IMG/VR virus record: IMGVR_UViG_3300042392_001284
Location: 1-22,965 of that record
Reading direction: 5' to 3' (one strand)
Length of the DNA stretch: 22,965 bases
From: a virus
The position numbers and the translations under genes are program-made. Each line of letters starts with the position of its first letter. The stretch's first letter is position 1. Below are positions 7,167 through 12,813 of this stretch, one piece after another. The notes beneath the pieces are model-generated. The model was given only the letters and a program-made list of their open reading frames with translations, had not been told where the DNA came from and did no database searches.

Positions 7167-7291
7167 CGATTTACCTCCTTCAGTATGAAGTAAGCCGAAC
7201 CAGCAATCACAAGTGCAAGCCACAGTTCTGGATGTCGCTTGTGGAACTCCAGCTCATCTTTAACTAATTCAATAACTTCTTTAAGTTTCAT
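7163..7291 (-). CDS. 42-residue single-pass membrane microprotein within the coiled-coil array
   Basis: The gene begins 2 bp after the upstream stop and ends in a GTGA overlap with the next gene. An amphipathic N-terminal half (MKLKEVIELVKDELEFHKRH) is followed by a hydrophobic segment PELWLALVIAGSAYFIL and a short charged tail KEVNR. The membrane part is short (about 16 residues), so it might lie in the bilayer or associate peripherally. Its AYFIL ending resembles the AYFILFIL of the microprotein at 3417-3536. It also carries the Shine-Dalgarno sequence of the next gene inside its last codons. Confidence 0.65.
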   Translation of the reverse strand: MKLKEVIELVKDELEFHKRHPELWLALVIAGSAYFILKEVNR

Positions 7292-7293
7292 AG

Positions 7294-7494
7294 TCAGAAT
7301 TCAATGAGGTGGTACAACCGTTTGCGAAGTTGGGCGACCTCGGCCCGCTTCTCAAACAGGTCGTGATAACGAGCGATGTTGTATCTGACCGATCCATGCT
7401 CGTCGTGTAATGAGTCGCAGTACTTTTCAAGAAAAGCGATGCGCTCCTCAGTGCGACGGATGCGCCAGTTGCGATACCATTTGAATGGATTCAC
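7294..7494 (-). CDS. Basic helical microprotein of the array
   Basis: This 66-residue product begins at GTG 7494, with GGAGGT 6 bases upstream and a GTGA overlap with the preceding stop. The sequence is helical and basic (FKWYRNWRIRRTEERIAFLEKY, split here for length, then KRAEVAQLRKRLYHLI). It has a heptad pattern in RRTEERIAFLEKY, so it may be a distant relative of the neighbouring coiled-coil proteins. Function is unknown. Confidence 0.65.
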   Translation of the reverse strand: MNPFKWYRNWRIRRTEERIAFLEKYCDSLHDEHGSVRYNIARYHDLFEKRAEVAQLRKRLYHLIEF

Positions 7495-7673
7495 AGCTTC
7501 ACCTCCTTCTCATTCCACAGCAGCAGATCCGCTCGCAATGCGTCGTTCTCGGCTTCCAGTTGCTTGATCCGATCCTCCAGTTTTCGCACCTCAAAGGCGA
7601 TTGCGCGGAGTTCGCGGCGGTCGTTGTAATCGGCAAAAGCCGGCAGGTCCAAGATTCGTTGCTCAACGCTCAC
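7491..7673 (-). CDS. Coiled-coil microprotein of the DRIK array
   Basis: This 60-residue product starts at GTG 7673, with GGAGG upstream and a GTGA overlap. It has an acidic head and a long coiled coil with the heptad core RKLEDRIKQLEAENDALRAD. The last residues, EKEVKL, correspond to the repeated DNA junction that also supplies the Shine-Dalgarno sequence and GTG for the following gene. It is a clear paralogue of 7876-8115 and 8276-8530 in the RIK-x-LE segment. Function is unknown. Confidence 0.7.
   Translation of the reverse strand: MSVEQRILDLPAFADYNDRRELRAIAFEVRKLEDRIKQLEAENDALRADLLLWNEKEVKL
7492..7508 (-). repeat. Junction repeat, copy 1 (stop/Shine-Dalgarno/GTG module)
   Basis: The plus strand reads CACAGCTTCACCTCCTT. 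On the coding strand it encodes the last residues of one gene, carries GGAGG and ends in the GTG start of the next. It differs from copies at 7877 and 8113 at three positions. Confidence 0.7.
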
Positions 7674-7879
7674 AGCTTGGCCTCCTTGGCTTTGCGCCCT
7701 TGGTCTTTTCTCAAAGCATCTCGCGCAGCATCACCTTCTGATCCATGACAATAGCAGTTTGAAACTGTATATTCGTACCAAGTAAGAGCTTCCTTTAGCC
7801 GTTTGATGCGGTCTTTGAGTCGAGTTATCGTTGCGGCAGTCTCAGCGGAATGACCCTGTTGTGGTGGTCGATACTTCAC
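7670..7879 (-). CDS. Coiled-coil microprotein of the DRIK array with a Cys/His insert
   Basis: This 69-residue product starts at GTG 7879 behind GGAGG and overlaps the preceding stop in GTGA. The coiled coil has the family core ITRLKDRIKRLKEALTW. After it comes SNCYCHGSEGD, a Cys-x-Cys-His insertion found in none of the other copies, then a basic tail ending KEAKL. The insert might bind a metal, but three ligands are few. Function is unknown. Confidence 0.7.
   Translation of the reverse strand: MKYRPPQQGHSAETAATITRLKDRIKRLKEALTWYEYTVSNCYCHGSEGDAARDALRKDQGRKAKEAKL
7671..7687 (-). repeat. Junction repeat, copy 2
   Basis: The plus strand reads CACAGCTTGGCCTCCTT, one base different from the copies at 7877 and 8113. 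It carries the GGAGG and the GTG start of the gene ending at 7491. Confidence 0.75.
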
Positions 7880-8115
7880 GGCTTGGCCTCCTTCAACGCT
7901 TGATCGGCCATAGCTGTGCAGTCCTTATTGCCGTAGAGTCGAAGCGCATACACTTCGCTCTCCAACTGTTTGATGTGTTTACACGCTGCTTTTGATGTCT
8001 TGTCCAAAGCCTCCTCCAGCCGCTTGATGCGTTGGTTGAGTTTTCTGTTCTCATTTAGCAGTTCGTCACGATGATCTGCTATCTCATCAATGATGCTTGA
8101 TTTTGGTAGATTCAC
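7876..8115 (-). CDS. Coiled-coil microprotein of the DRIK array, with YGNKxCTAxAD tail
   Basis: This 79-residue product starts at GTG 8115 with GGAGG upstream and a GTGA overlap. Two heptad stretches are visible (LLNENRKLNQRIKRLEEALD, then KHIKQLESEVYALRLY). The C-terminal part, LRLYGNKDCTAMADQALKEAKP, is shared with the protein at 8276-8530 (LRFYGNKGCTAVADKIL), so the two are recent duplicates in the tail while their N-termini differ. Function is unknown. Confidence 0.72.
   Translation of the reverse strand: MNLPKSSIIDEIADHRDELLNENRKLNQRIKRLEEALDKTSKAACKHIKQLESEVYALRLYGNKDCTAMADQALKEAKP
7877..7893 (-). repeat. Junction repeat, copy 3
   Basis: The plus strand reads CACGGCTTGGCCTCCTT, identical to the copy at 8113. 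It supplies GGAGG and GTG for the gene ending at 7670. Confidence 0.8.
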
Positions 8116-8279
8116 GGCTTGGCCTCCTTTTTAATTAGACTGAACAGTTCATCTCTTACGCGAAATTTTACGACCGCCTCAACCAATCCTCCGTCAGACG
8201 ATTCTCTCGCTTGTTCAGATTTTGCGTCGATTGCCGCGTCAATGTATTCCAATAGTTTGGTCAGTAGTTCTTCGTTCAT
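8112..8279 (-). CDS. 55-residue hypothetical protein in the coiled-coil array
   Basis: The gene is supported by an ATGA overlap with the start (8276-8279) and a GTGA overlap at its end. The helical product begins MNEELLTKLLEYIDAAIDAK, has a Ser/Gly-containing centre and ends KKEAKP, the same C-terminal tag found in 7876-8115. It lacks the DRIK core, so it shares only the junction sequence with its neighbours. Function is unknown. Confidence 0.65.
   Translation of the reverse strand: MNEELLTKLLEYIDAAIDAKSEQARESSDGGLVEAVVKFRVRDELFSLIKKEAKP
8113..8129 (-). repeat. Junction repeat, copy 4
   Basis: The plus strand reads CACGGCTTGGCCTCCTT, identical to the copy at 7877. It encodes the shared KEAKP tail upstream and the GGAGG and GTG for the gene ending at 7876. 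Confidence 0.8.
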
Positions 8280-8530
8280 ATCTTTGCATTCCTAGCTAGT
8301 ATTTTATCAGCAACCGCTGTGCATCCCTTGTTTCCATAGAATCGAAGCACTTCAATCTCACGCTCCAACCGCTTGATGCGCTCTTGCAGCCGCAGGTTCT
8401 CTTCATCCAACAATTGCTGCTGACGGATGATTGCATTGGACGCGGTGAGGTCGCGTTCGAGACTCCTGCACAGCATGCCGAGTTCGGCCACGTTGTGCGG
8501 TGTGCTGTCTGATATTGGGGTGTCGCTCAT
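8276..8530 (-). CDS. Coiled-coil microprotein of the DRIK array, with YGNKxCTAxAD tail (copy 2)
   Basis: This 84-residue product starts at ATG 8530 in an ATGA overlap. It begins MSDTPISDSTPHNVAELGML, then has a long coiled coil (LDEENLRLQERIKRLEREIE) and the tail LRFYGNKGCTAVADKIL. Proteins that begin 'DTPxTD' and continue into a helix with LERDLxxxN are common in phages and are generally annotated as hypothetical. The tail duplicates that of 7876-8115. Translation of the array probably depends on entry upstream, since no strong Shine-Dalgarno sequence precedes this ATG. Confidence 0.72.
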   Translation of the reverse strand: MSDTPISDSTPHNVAELGMLCRSLERDLTASNAIIRQQQLLDEENLRLQERIKRLEREIEVLRFYGNKGCTAVADKILARNAKI

Positions 8531-8688
8531 TTCGTTTCCTTTCCTTCCAAGTACTCACTCACCGCCTCATCTGCTACGTATTGCAGTTTGTAGCCTTTGC
8601 GCTTTGCGTATTCTTTGAGTCGCTTGTGCGTGTCGTCTGACACGACAAACATCTTGGCAACGGGACGTTTGGGTTTGGGTTTGTTCAT
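8527..8688 (-). CDS. Ribbon-helix-helix-like small protein (copy 2)
   Basis: The ATG at 8688 lies 1 bp after the thyX stop (TAAAATG), so I reject the longer frame from 8796, which is inside thyX. The 53-residue product starts with a basic arm (MNKPKPKRPVAKMFVVSDD) and then has two helices (THKRLKEYAKRKG and LQYVADEAVSEYLEG). It aligns with the 6024-6209 product without long gaps. It probably binds DNA as a dimer. It ends in ATGA overlap with the first coiled-coil array gene, which it could regulate, but this is inference. Confidence 0.72.
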   Translation of the reverse strand: MNKPKPKRPVAKMFVVSDDTHKRLKEYAKRKGYKLQYVADEAVSEYLEGKETK

Positions 8689-8689
8689 T

Positions 8690-9334
8690 TTATTCGCTCG
8701 TAATTGCCTCATGGATGACCTGGAAATGCTCGGCAAAAATGCCGTCTCGAATGGCCAGCGCGATCTGGCGATGCTCCTTCTGCGTACCCTTCGCACACCG
8801 CTGCTCGAAGTAATGAATCCATGAGCGAATGTTTCCAGTCATGTACAGCGTCGTCTGCGTGCAGAGCGGAAGAACCATGCGAGCAGTCTCGCGGCTCACA
8901 CCCTCCTGGAGGAGCTGGCGATAGGTCTTGAACGCAAGATCGACAGACTTGGCCACCGCGTCGTACGCCCAGTCTTGATCGAACGAATCACCACTTCCCT
9001 GGCGGTTGACTCGATCCTGAGTGCGAAGTTCGACCGGCTCGGGAACATCGCTTGGCGCATATCTTTGGCTCCACTCCTGGAAGCAGAACGATTTGTGTCT
9101 GATGATCTGAGCGGAGATGGCGCGGCTGGTCTGAATCTCGACCGTCATACTGGCCTGCTCGAAAATGCTCCAGTGGCCGTTCTTGATGCAGTAGGCCAGT
9201 AGTTTTGGAGCGGTGAGCAGACTCATCTGGTTCGACGGATTGCTGACACGGGCGGCGAACGTGATGAAGTCGGATGCGGTCATGTTACCGTCGCCGACAA
9301 GTGGTTTTGTGATTGCTGCGATTTTGACTTTCAT
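8690..9334 (-). CDS. thyX: Flavin-dependent thymidylate synthase ThyX
   Basis: This 214-residue protein converts dUMP to dTMP using methylene-tetrahydrofolate, FAD and NADPH, and so supplies the phage with thymidylate. The ThyX signature RHR-x7-S appears as R79-H80-K81, seven residues, S89, followed by QRY (90-92). Other family segments are HWSIFEQASMTVEI and RMVLPLCTQTTLYMTGN with RSWIHYFEQR near the C-terminus. Length is normal for the family. The middle Arg of the signature is Lys here. It starts at ATG 9334 without a visible Shine-Dalgarno. The 70-bp gap upstream holds no gene. Confidence 0.95.
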   Translation of the reverse strand: MKVKIAAITKPLVGDGNMTASDFITFAARVSNPSNQMSLLTAPKLLAYCIKNGHWSIFEQASMTVEIQTSRAISAQIIRHKSFCFQEWSQRYAPSDVPEPVELRTQDRVNRQGSGDSFDQDWAYDAVAKSVDLAFKTYRQLLQEGVSRETARMVLPLCTQTTLYMTGNIRSWIHYFEQRCAKGTQKEHRQIALAIRDGIFAEHFQVIHEAITSE

Positions 9335-9404
9335 GGATGCGAATTGAATTCTTAGGTTTGAGCGTTAACTAGGAATGCGCTCCCCTCCCCCCGTCTTCCT
9401 TAGT

Positions 9405-9839
9405 TTAGAACGGCTTTTCTTCGTCAGACTCAGGAGCAGTCGGCGCAGGAGCTGCCTTCATGTTCTTGATGCGATACGCCCTCTTCTTCTCGCCATTCGA
9501 TTCGTACTCTTCAGCACGAACGGTGATGGCCAGCTCAAGACCAATCATTGAGCGCAGGAAGTTGGCATAGCTGCCCTTGACGCCGAGGAAGTCCACCTCG
9601 GTTCCATCTGGCACATTGTGGTTGGTGGCGGCGACAAGCTGATTCACGCGGAACCAGACATTCTCCTGGTTGATAAAACGGTCGGCGATGCTCGATCCGT
9701 CCTCGGTTGCGAATGTCACCTTGCAGACCTCGCGGCCCTTGGCGTCGAGCGTTTCCTCGACCTTCATCACGGTGACGGTGTACTCGCCTTCAGCGTTGAT
9801 GTAGCTGCCTCCGGCGTCTTTGCGATTAACTTTGAACAT
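9405..9839 (-). CDS. DUF669-like phage protein (recombination-associated)
   Basis: This 144-residue protein begins MFKVNRKDAGGSYINAEGEY and continues with alternating beta strands (TVTVMKVEETLDAKGREVCK, then VTFATEDGSSIADRFI). Proteins of this shape near phage exonuclease and annealing genes are usually assigned to DUF669, which is thought to be an OB-like single-strand-binding protein. The Pro/Ala-rich tail ending ESDEEKPF is acidic, with a terminal Phe, like the partner-binding tip of SSB proteins. It may therefore be the SSB of the exonuclease/annealing system, whereas the other SSB here lacks that tip. Confidence 0.7.
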   Translation of the reverse strand: MFKVNRKDAGGSYINAEGEYTVTVMKVEETLDAKGREVCKVTFATEDGSSIADRFINQENVWFRVNQLVAATNHNVPDGTEVDFLGVKGSYANFLRSMIGLELAITVRAEEYESNGEKKRAYRIKNMKAAPAPTAPESDEEKPF

Positions 9840-9865
9840 ATTGTTTTAGGGATTTGGATTGTGGT

Positions 9866-10660
9866 CTAACTCTCGGATTTATTCAGCACCCATTTCGGGC
9901 ATGAAAGTGTTTGTGTCGCTGTCGGATAGGCTGGCCAACTGTCCAGTGCGCGGCACTCGTGGAGCGTCGAGATGGCTTTACGCCGCAGATTCTCACCGGC
10001 CTGAAGCCACTCGATGTCGAGCCGATAGATGCCAACGGCGTACGGAGCTTTGCGTTCCACGGCGACGAAGATGAAGTTCTCCGCTCCGGTCATGGCCAGA
10101 TAGTGCGCGGCTTGAATGTGGTAGCCGAACGAGGTGATTGTGCGGCTGAACGCTTCAGGCGATGCGTCGTCCGTTGTTTTCACATCGACCAGGGTGTGGT
10201 CCTCGACCCAAAGATCAGGGCGAGCTTTCAGAGGAATGCCGGTTTCCTCGTCCTCGGCAAACACACTGGCTTCGATCTTGTGGTTAAGATGAATGATGTC
10301 CCAGAACGGATGGCGACGGACACTGTTCGCGACGCCCTGGACATCGATGTCCTCGGCATGAGTCAGATGGATGCGTGACTTGTGCTGCTCCTTCCACGCT
10401 TTGCCTTCCTTGGTCCGACCGTCGATGTCCGGTGGGACAACGGCGACAACCTGAGAATAGAGTTGCGGTTCGAGAACAGCGGTATGAATCGCCGTACCCA
10501 TCTGCATAGCTTTCGTTGGCTCCTGATGCTCGTCCAGCGCGGCTTTGTAGTGCGCCGGTGACTTGAGGATCTTGGTCATCATCGACTTTGAGAGAGCGTC
10601 AACGGCGTGATACTTCTCGGCTGGCATGTCGAAGTTGATGTGGCGGTTTAGAATACTCAT
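9866..10660 (-). CDS. RecE-like PD-(D/E)XK exonuclease (DUF3799-type)
   Basis: This 264-residue protein is probably the 5'-3' exonuclease of a two-component recombination system. It begins with MPAEKYHAVDALSKSMMTKI and SPAHYKAAL, which mark this family, then GTAIHTAVLEP (His59). The active site is E130, D149 (KARPDLWVED), then D159-V-K161 (LVDVKTT), followed by the Q183...Y187 helix (GYHIQAAHYLAM). The spacing fits the lambda-exo/RecE/RecB nuclease fold. Its start overlaps the RecT-like stop in ATGA, which is the classical pairing of exonuclease and annealing protein. Confidence 0.9.
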   Translation of the reverse strand: MSILNRHINFDMPAEKYHAVDALSKSMMTKILKSPAHYKAALDEHQEPTKAMQMGTAIHTAVLEPQLYSQVVAVVPPDIDGRTKEGKAWKEQHKSRIHLTHAEDIDVQGVANSVRRHPFWDIIHLNHKIEASVFAEDEETGIPLKARPDLWVEDHTLVDVKTTDDASPEAFSRTITSFGYHIQAAHYLAMTGAENFIFVAVERKAPYAVGIYRLDIEWLQAGENLRRKAISTLHECRALDSWPAYPTATQTLSCPKWVLNKSES

Positions 10661-11490
10661 TCGAGTGTAGGAGCTGAAAATGCCTTAGCCTTGGAGATGA
10701 AGCTGTCAGGATCGGATACGATCATGTTGGCCACCTTGGTCGAGACATCGCGGAAGTTCTGACCTTCCTTGATTAGGTTCTTCGAGAGCAGGAACGCATT
10801 GGCGATGTCGCTGTGCGGTTCGAGGATTTGCTCCAGCTTGTCTGTCAGCGAGAAGGTCGATTCCGGCGTCACATTGACCGTCTGGCGCGTCGGAGTGGGT
10901 TGAGCGGGTGTTGATGGGGTGTTGAAGTCGGCGGCTTCCTCGGTGGCATAAACACCGGCAACAACCTCGGGAGCCAGCATGCGGATAGCCTTCGAGATGC
11001 AGCGAGCGCGGAGCATAGCCGACGGATCTTTCTGCCAGCCAGATCCTGGCTTTGCGGGTAATAGGCCAGCTTGCTTCGCATCTTCTGCGGTGAATCCGAT
11101 TTCGCATTCGTTGCCGTCGTACTTCCAGATGCCAATCGCGGCAGTCGAATCGAACTGCTTCCAGATGACCTTACCGCCGCGAGTCCGGTAACCGGCAAGC
11201 ATCGCGTCTGACCGCATCGTCAACGATCCGTTGACCAGATGAAACTCTCGCTTGAAATCGAACGGAGTCTTGCGTGTGGCCAGACACTCAAGGGCAATCA
11301 TGTTCCCTTGCTCATCCTTCTGACAATTAAAGACTCCGCTCCTGGCAATCCAAGATCCGAGTTCCTTCACCGCTTCAAGCGATGTCCCGATTCGAGAGTA
11401 GAACTCTCCGCTGTCAGTGCTGGTCGTTGCCAGCGATTGCGTTTGAGACGGCACTGCTACCGTCAGGTTGGTTTGTAGGTTGTTGCTCAT
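10657..11490 (-). CDS. RecT-like single-strand annealing protein
   Basis: This 277-residue protein is the likely partner of the RecE-like exonuclease and anneals single strands during recombination. The recognisable part is a central segment with KPGSGWQKDPSAMLRARCIS followed by KAIRMLAPEVVAGVYATEE, a pattern I associate with RecT/Bet-like annealing proteins. The C-terminal part, after a Thr/Pro-rich linker, is helical and acidic. It starts at ATG 11490 within the end of the upstream HTH gene (77-bp overlap in a different frame). No Shine-Dalgarno is clear. Homology to RecT is from motif memory and should be tested. Confidence 0.78.
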   Translation of the reverse strand: MSNNLQTNLTVAVPSQTQSLATTSTDSGEFYSRIGTSLEAVKELGSWIARSGVFNCQKDEQGNMIALECLATRKTPFDFKREFHLVNGSLTMRSDAMLAGYRTRGGKVIWKQFDSTAAIGIWKYDGNECEIGFTAEDAKQAGLLPAKPGSGWQKDPSAMLRARCISKAIRMLAPEVVAGVYATEEAADFNTPSTPAQPTPTRQTVNVTPESTFSLTDKLEQILEPHSDIANAFLLSKNLIKEGQNFRDVSTKVANMIVSDPDSFISKAKAFSAPTLE

Positions 11491-11743
11491 TTGTATTCTC
11501 TATCTGCTGTTTTGGTTTCTTGGCTGCGTATGGATTCACAGCTCCGGTCATTGCTCGACTCTCAAGAATCGCCGCGATGTCGGCTTCCGTGAAAAGGATT
11601 CGTCGGCCAATTCTCCTGTGCTGGATGCCGTCGTTGCGAACGATTCGCCTTAGCGTCTCGGTGCAGATTTGGAGCATCGCTGCTGTGGCTTTGGCGGTGT
11701 AGACTTTCAAGTTTGAAAAGGGGGATGGCAACTGGGTGATCAA
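11414..11743 (-). CDS. Helix-turn-helix DNA-binding protein (excisionase/MerR-like HTH)
   Basis: The N-terminal part (VYTAKATAAMLQICTETLRR, then IVRNDGIQHRRIGRRILFTEADIAAIL) is a typical excisionase-family winged HTH: helix, turn, helix and a basic wing. The rest is a Gln/Asn/Pro-rich tail ending in NDQH. The track-length start is a TTG at 11743, and a TTG at 11710 is also possible. The last 77 bp overlap the RecT-like start in another frame. It is flanked by the inverted repeats at 11726-11805, so it may control its own transcription and that of the recombination genes. Confidence 0.7.
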   Translation of the reverse strand: MITQLPSPFSNLKVYTAKATAAMLQICTETLRRIVRNDGIQHRRIGRRILFTEADIAAILESRAMTGAVNPYAAKKPKQQIENTNEQQPTNQPDGSSAVSNAIAGNDQH

Positions 11744-11805
11744 TCACGGGTGAAATCCAAAACACCCTGTCGTGTTACCTCAACACGCTCTACGCCCAGT
11801 TGCCA
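11726..11805. promoter_or_regulatory. Nested inverted repeats upstream of the HTH gene
   Basis: An 11-bp perfect inverted repeat joins TGGCAACTGGG (11726-11736) and CCCAGTTGCCA (11795-11805). Between the arms lie GTGAT-CA-ATCAC (11736-11747) and CGTGTT-ACCTC-AACACG (11771-11787), both perfect palindromes with short centres. The arrangement spans the likely promoter and start of the HTH gene and is what an operator, or a structured leader, would look like. No -35/-10 pair is convincing. Confidence 0.55.
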
Positions 11806-11844
11806 AAAAATTGTCATCGTTGCGGACGTAGTGTTGCAGTCGTC

Positions 11845-12291
11845 TCAAGTCGTTGCAAGAGGATTTTCAAAAATTTTTCGGCCTAGTCGTTGTTCGATTC
11901 TTTGGAGGTAGGCCACCTGCTCCGGTGTTCCGTTCACGCCGCTGCCATTGAGGAACGTCACGCGCTGATCCATGAGATGATCCTTGCGCCGTTGCCATTC
12001 CTTATCGGATTCGCCGTCGTCGCGTCGGATCGTGTACGGGCCGTTGCGGAGTTCCAGGGTGTACGTTTCGGCGTTCGGATTGAACGGTTGCCGCTCTGGC
12101 TTCGGGCCGAAGCCTTCGCAAGAGTCGTCGTCGTCCTCCTGATAGGACGAACGCTGTAACGCTTCATCGATCTTGCGTTCATGCTCCTTCAAAGTTTTTT
12201 CGATCCTGCCTAAACTCTTGGTTGCTCGCTCGACGAAACCGGCAAGCGTTGCAAAATTTTGTTCAAGTTGTGTGAGTTTATCGGTTTCCAT
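11845..12291 (-). CDS. Coiled-coil hypothetical protein, 148 residues
   Basis: The N-terminal third is a long coiled coil (METDKLTQLEQNFATLAGF, then SLGRIEKTLKEHERKIDEAL). A serine- and Asp-rich linker (EDDDDSCEG) and a beta-rich segment (AETYTLELRNGPYTIRRDDG) follow. I do not recognise the family. It is separated from the next upstream gene by 18 bp, and the palindrome-rich gap lies downstream of it on the transcribed strand. Confidence 0.65.
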   Translation of the reverse strand: METDKLTQLEQNFATLAGFVERATKSLGRIEKTLKEHERKIDEALQRSSYQEDDDDSCEGFGPKPERQPFNPNAETYTLELRNGPYTIRRDDGESDKEWQRRKDHLMDQRVTFLNGSGVNGTPEQVAYLQRIEQRLGRKIFENPLATT

Positions 12292-12309
12292 AGTCTGTTG
12301 GTTTCTGGG

Positions 12310-12813
12310 TTATTTCGAAGAATACTGCGGAAAGAGTCGTGCAAACTCGTCGGCCAAAGAAGGTTCGGTTGATTCCACGGGTTGCTCTTCAGCGGGTTCG
12401 TCGGCTGGCTCACCCGCTTTCCTATCATCGCCCCTCTTGCCCTTGCTTCGCTTTGCATTCTTCCGCTTGAGGCCTTCAACATCATCTTGTAACCGGCGCA
12501 CGGTTGACTTCAGAACGGCTAGCTGCCGCTCAAAAGCGCGATGCTCACGGATGATCGACAGCTCGCTTGTCTCCGCATCGCTCGGTCGGAATTCGCAGCC
12601 CTTCCACTGCCGCTCAATCTTGTCGAACACCAGCACCCGACACTTCGGATGCCGCATCGAATTGAACGCCCGTATCGCCGCCGCCAAGTCGCAACCCATC
12701 TCCTGTCCGATGTAGGCCAGAACTTCCGACTTGCTGGGGTCCAGATCGTGCCGCTTTGGTGGCATCTGGCTGAACATCGTTCTTGGTGTTTTTCCTGATG
12801 GTAAATAGCTCAT
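12310..12813 (-). CDS. Hypothetical protein with a central coiled coil and low-complexity acidic tail
   Basis: The frame opens with a TTG at 12852, and ATGs at 12846, 12837 and 12813 all remain possible; I report the shortest well-formed product (167 residues) because nothing upstream looks like a Shine-Dalgarno site. The folded part begins near PKRHDLDPSKSEVLAYIGQE and includes MGCDLAAAIRAFNSMRHPKC. A coiled coil (RQLAVLKSTVRRLQDDVEGL) leads into a Lys/Arg-rich patch and a Glu/Pro-rich tail. It is the first gene after the structured noncoding gap. Function is unknown. Confidence 0.6.
   Translation of the reverse strand: MSYLPSGKTPRTMFSQMPPKRHDLDPSKSEVLAYIGQEMGCDLAAAIRAFNSMRHPKCRVLVFDKIERQWKGCEFRPSDAETSELSIIREHRAFERQLAVLKSTVRRLQDDVEGLKRKNAKRSKGKRGDDRKAGEPADEPAEEQPVESTEPSLADEFARLFPQYSSK

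Noticed and set aside
7492-8129. CRISPR-like array
   Set aside because: The repeats are 17 bp, spaced about 180-240 bp apart, and each spans a gene junction, so they are not CRISPR repeats with spacers.
9911-10378. 155-codon open frame on the plus strand
   Set aside because: It is antisense to the RecE-like exonuclease, whose active-site pattern is clear.
12173-12715. 180-codon open frame on the plus strand
   Set aside because: The translation is Ser/Arg-rich low complexity, the mirror of the charged coiled-coil genes on the other strand.
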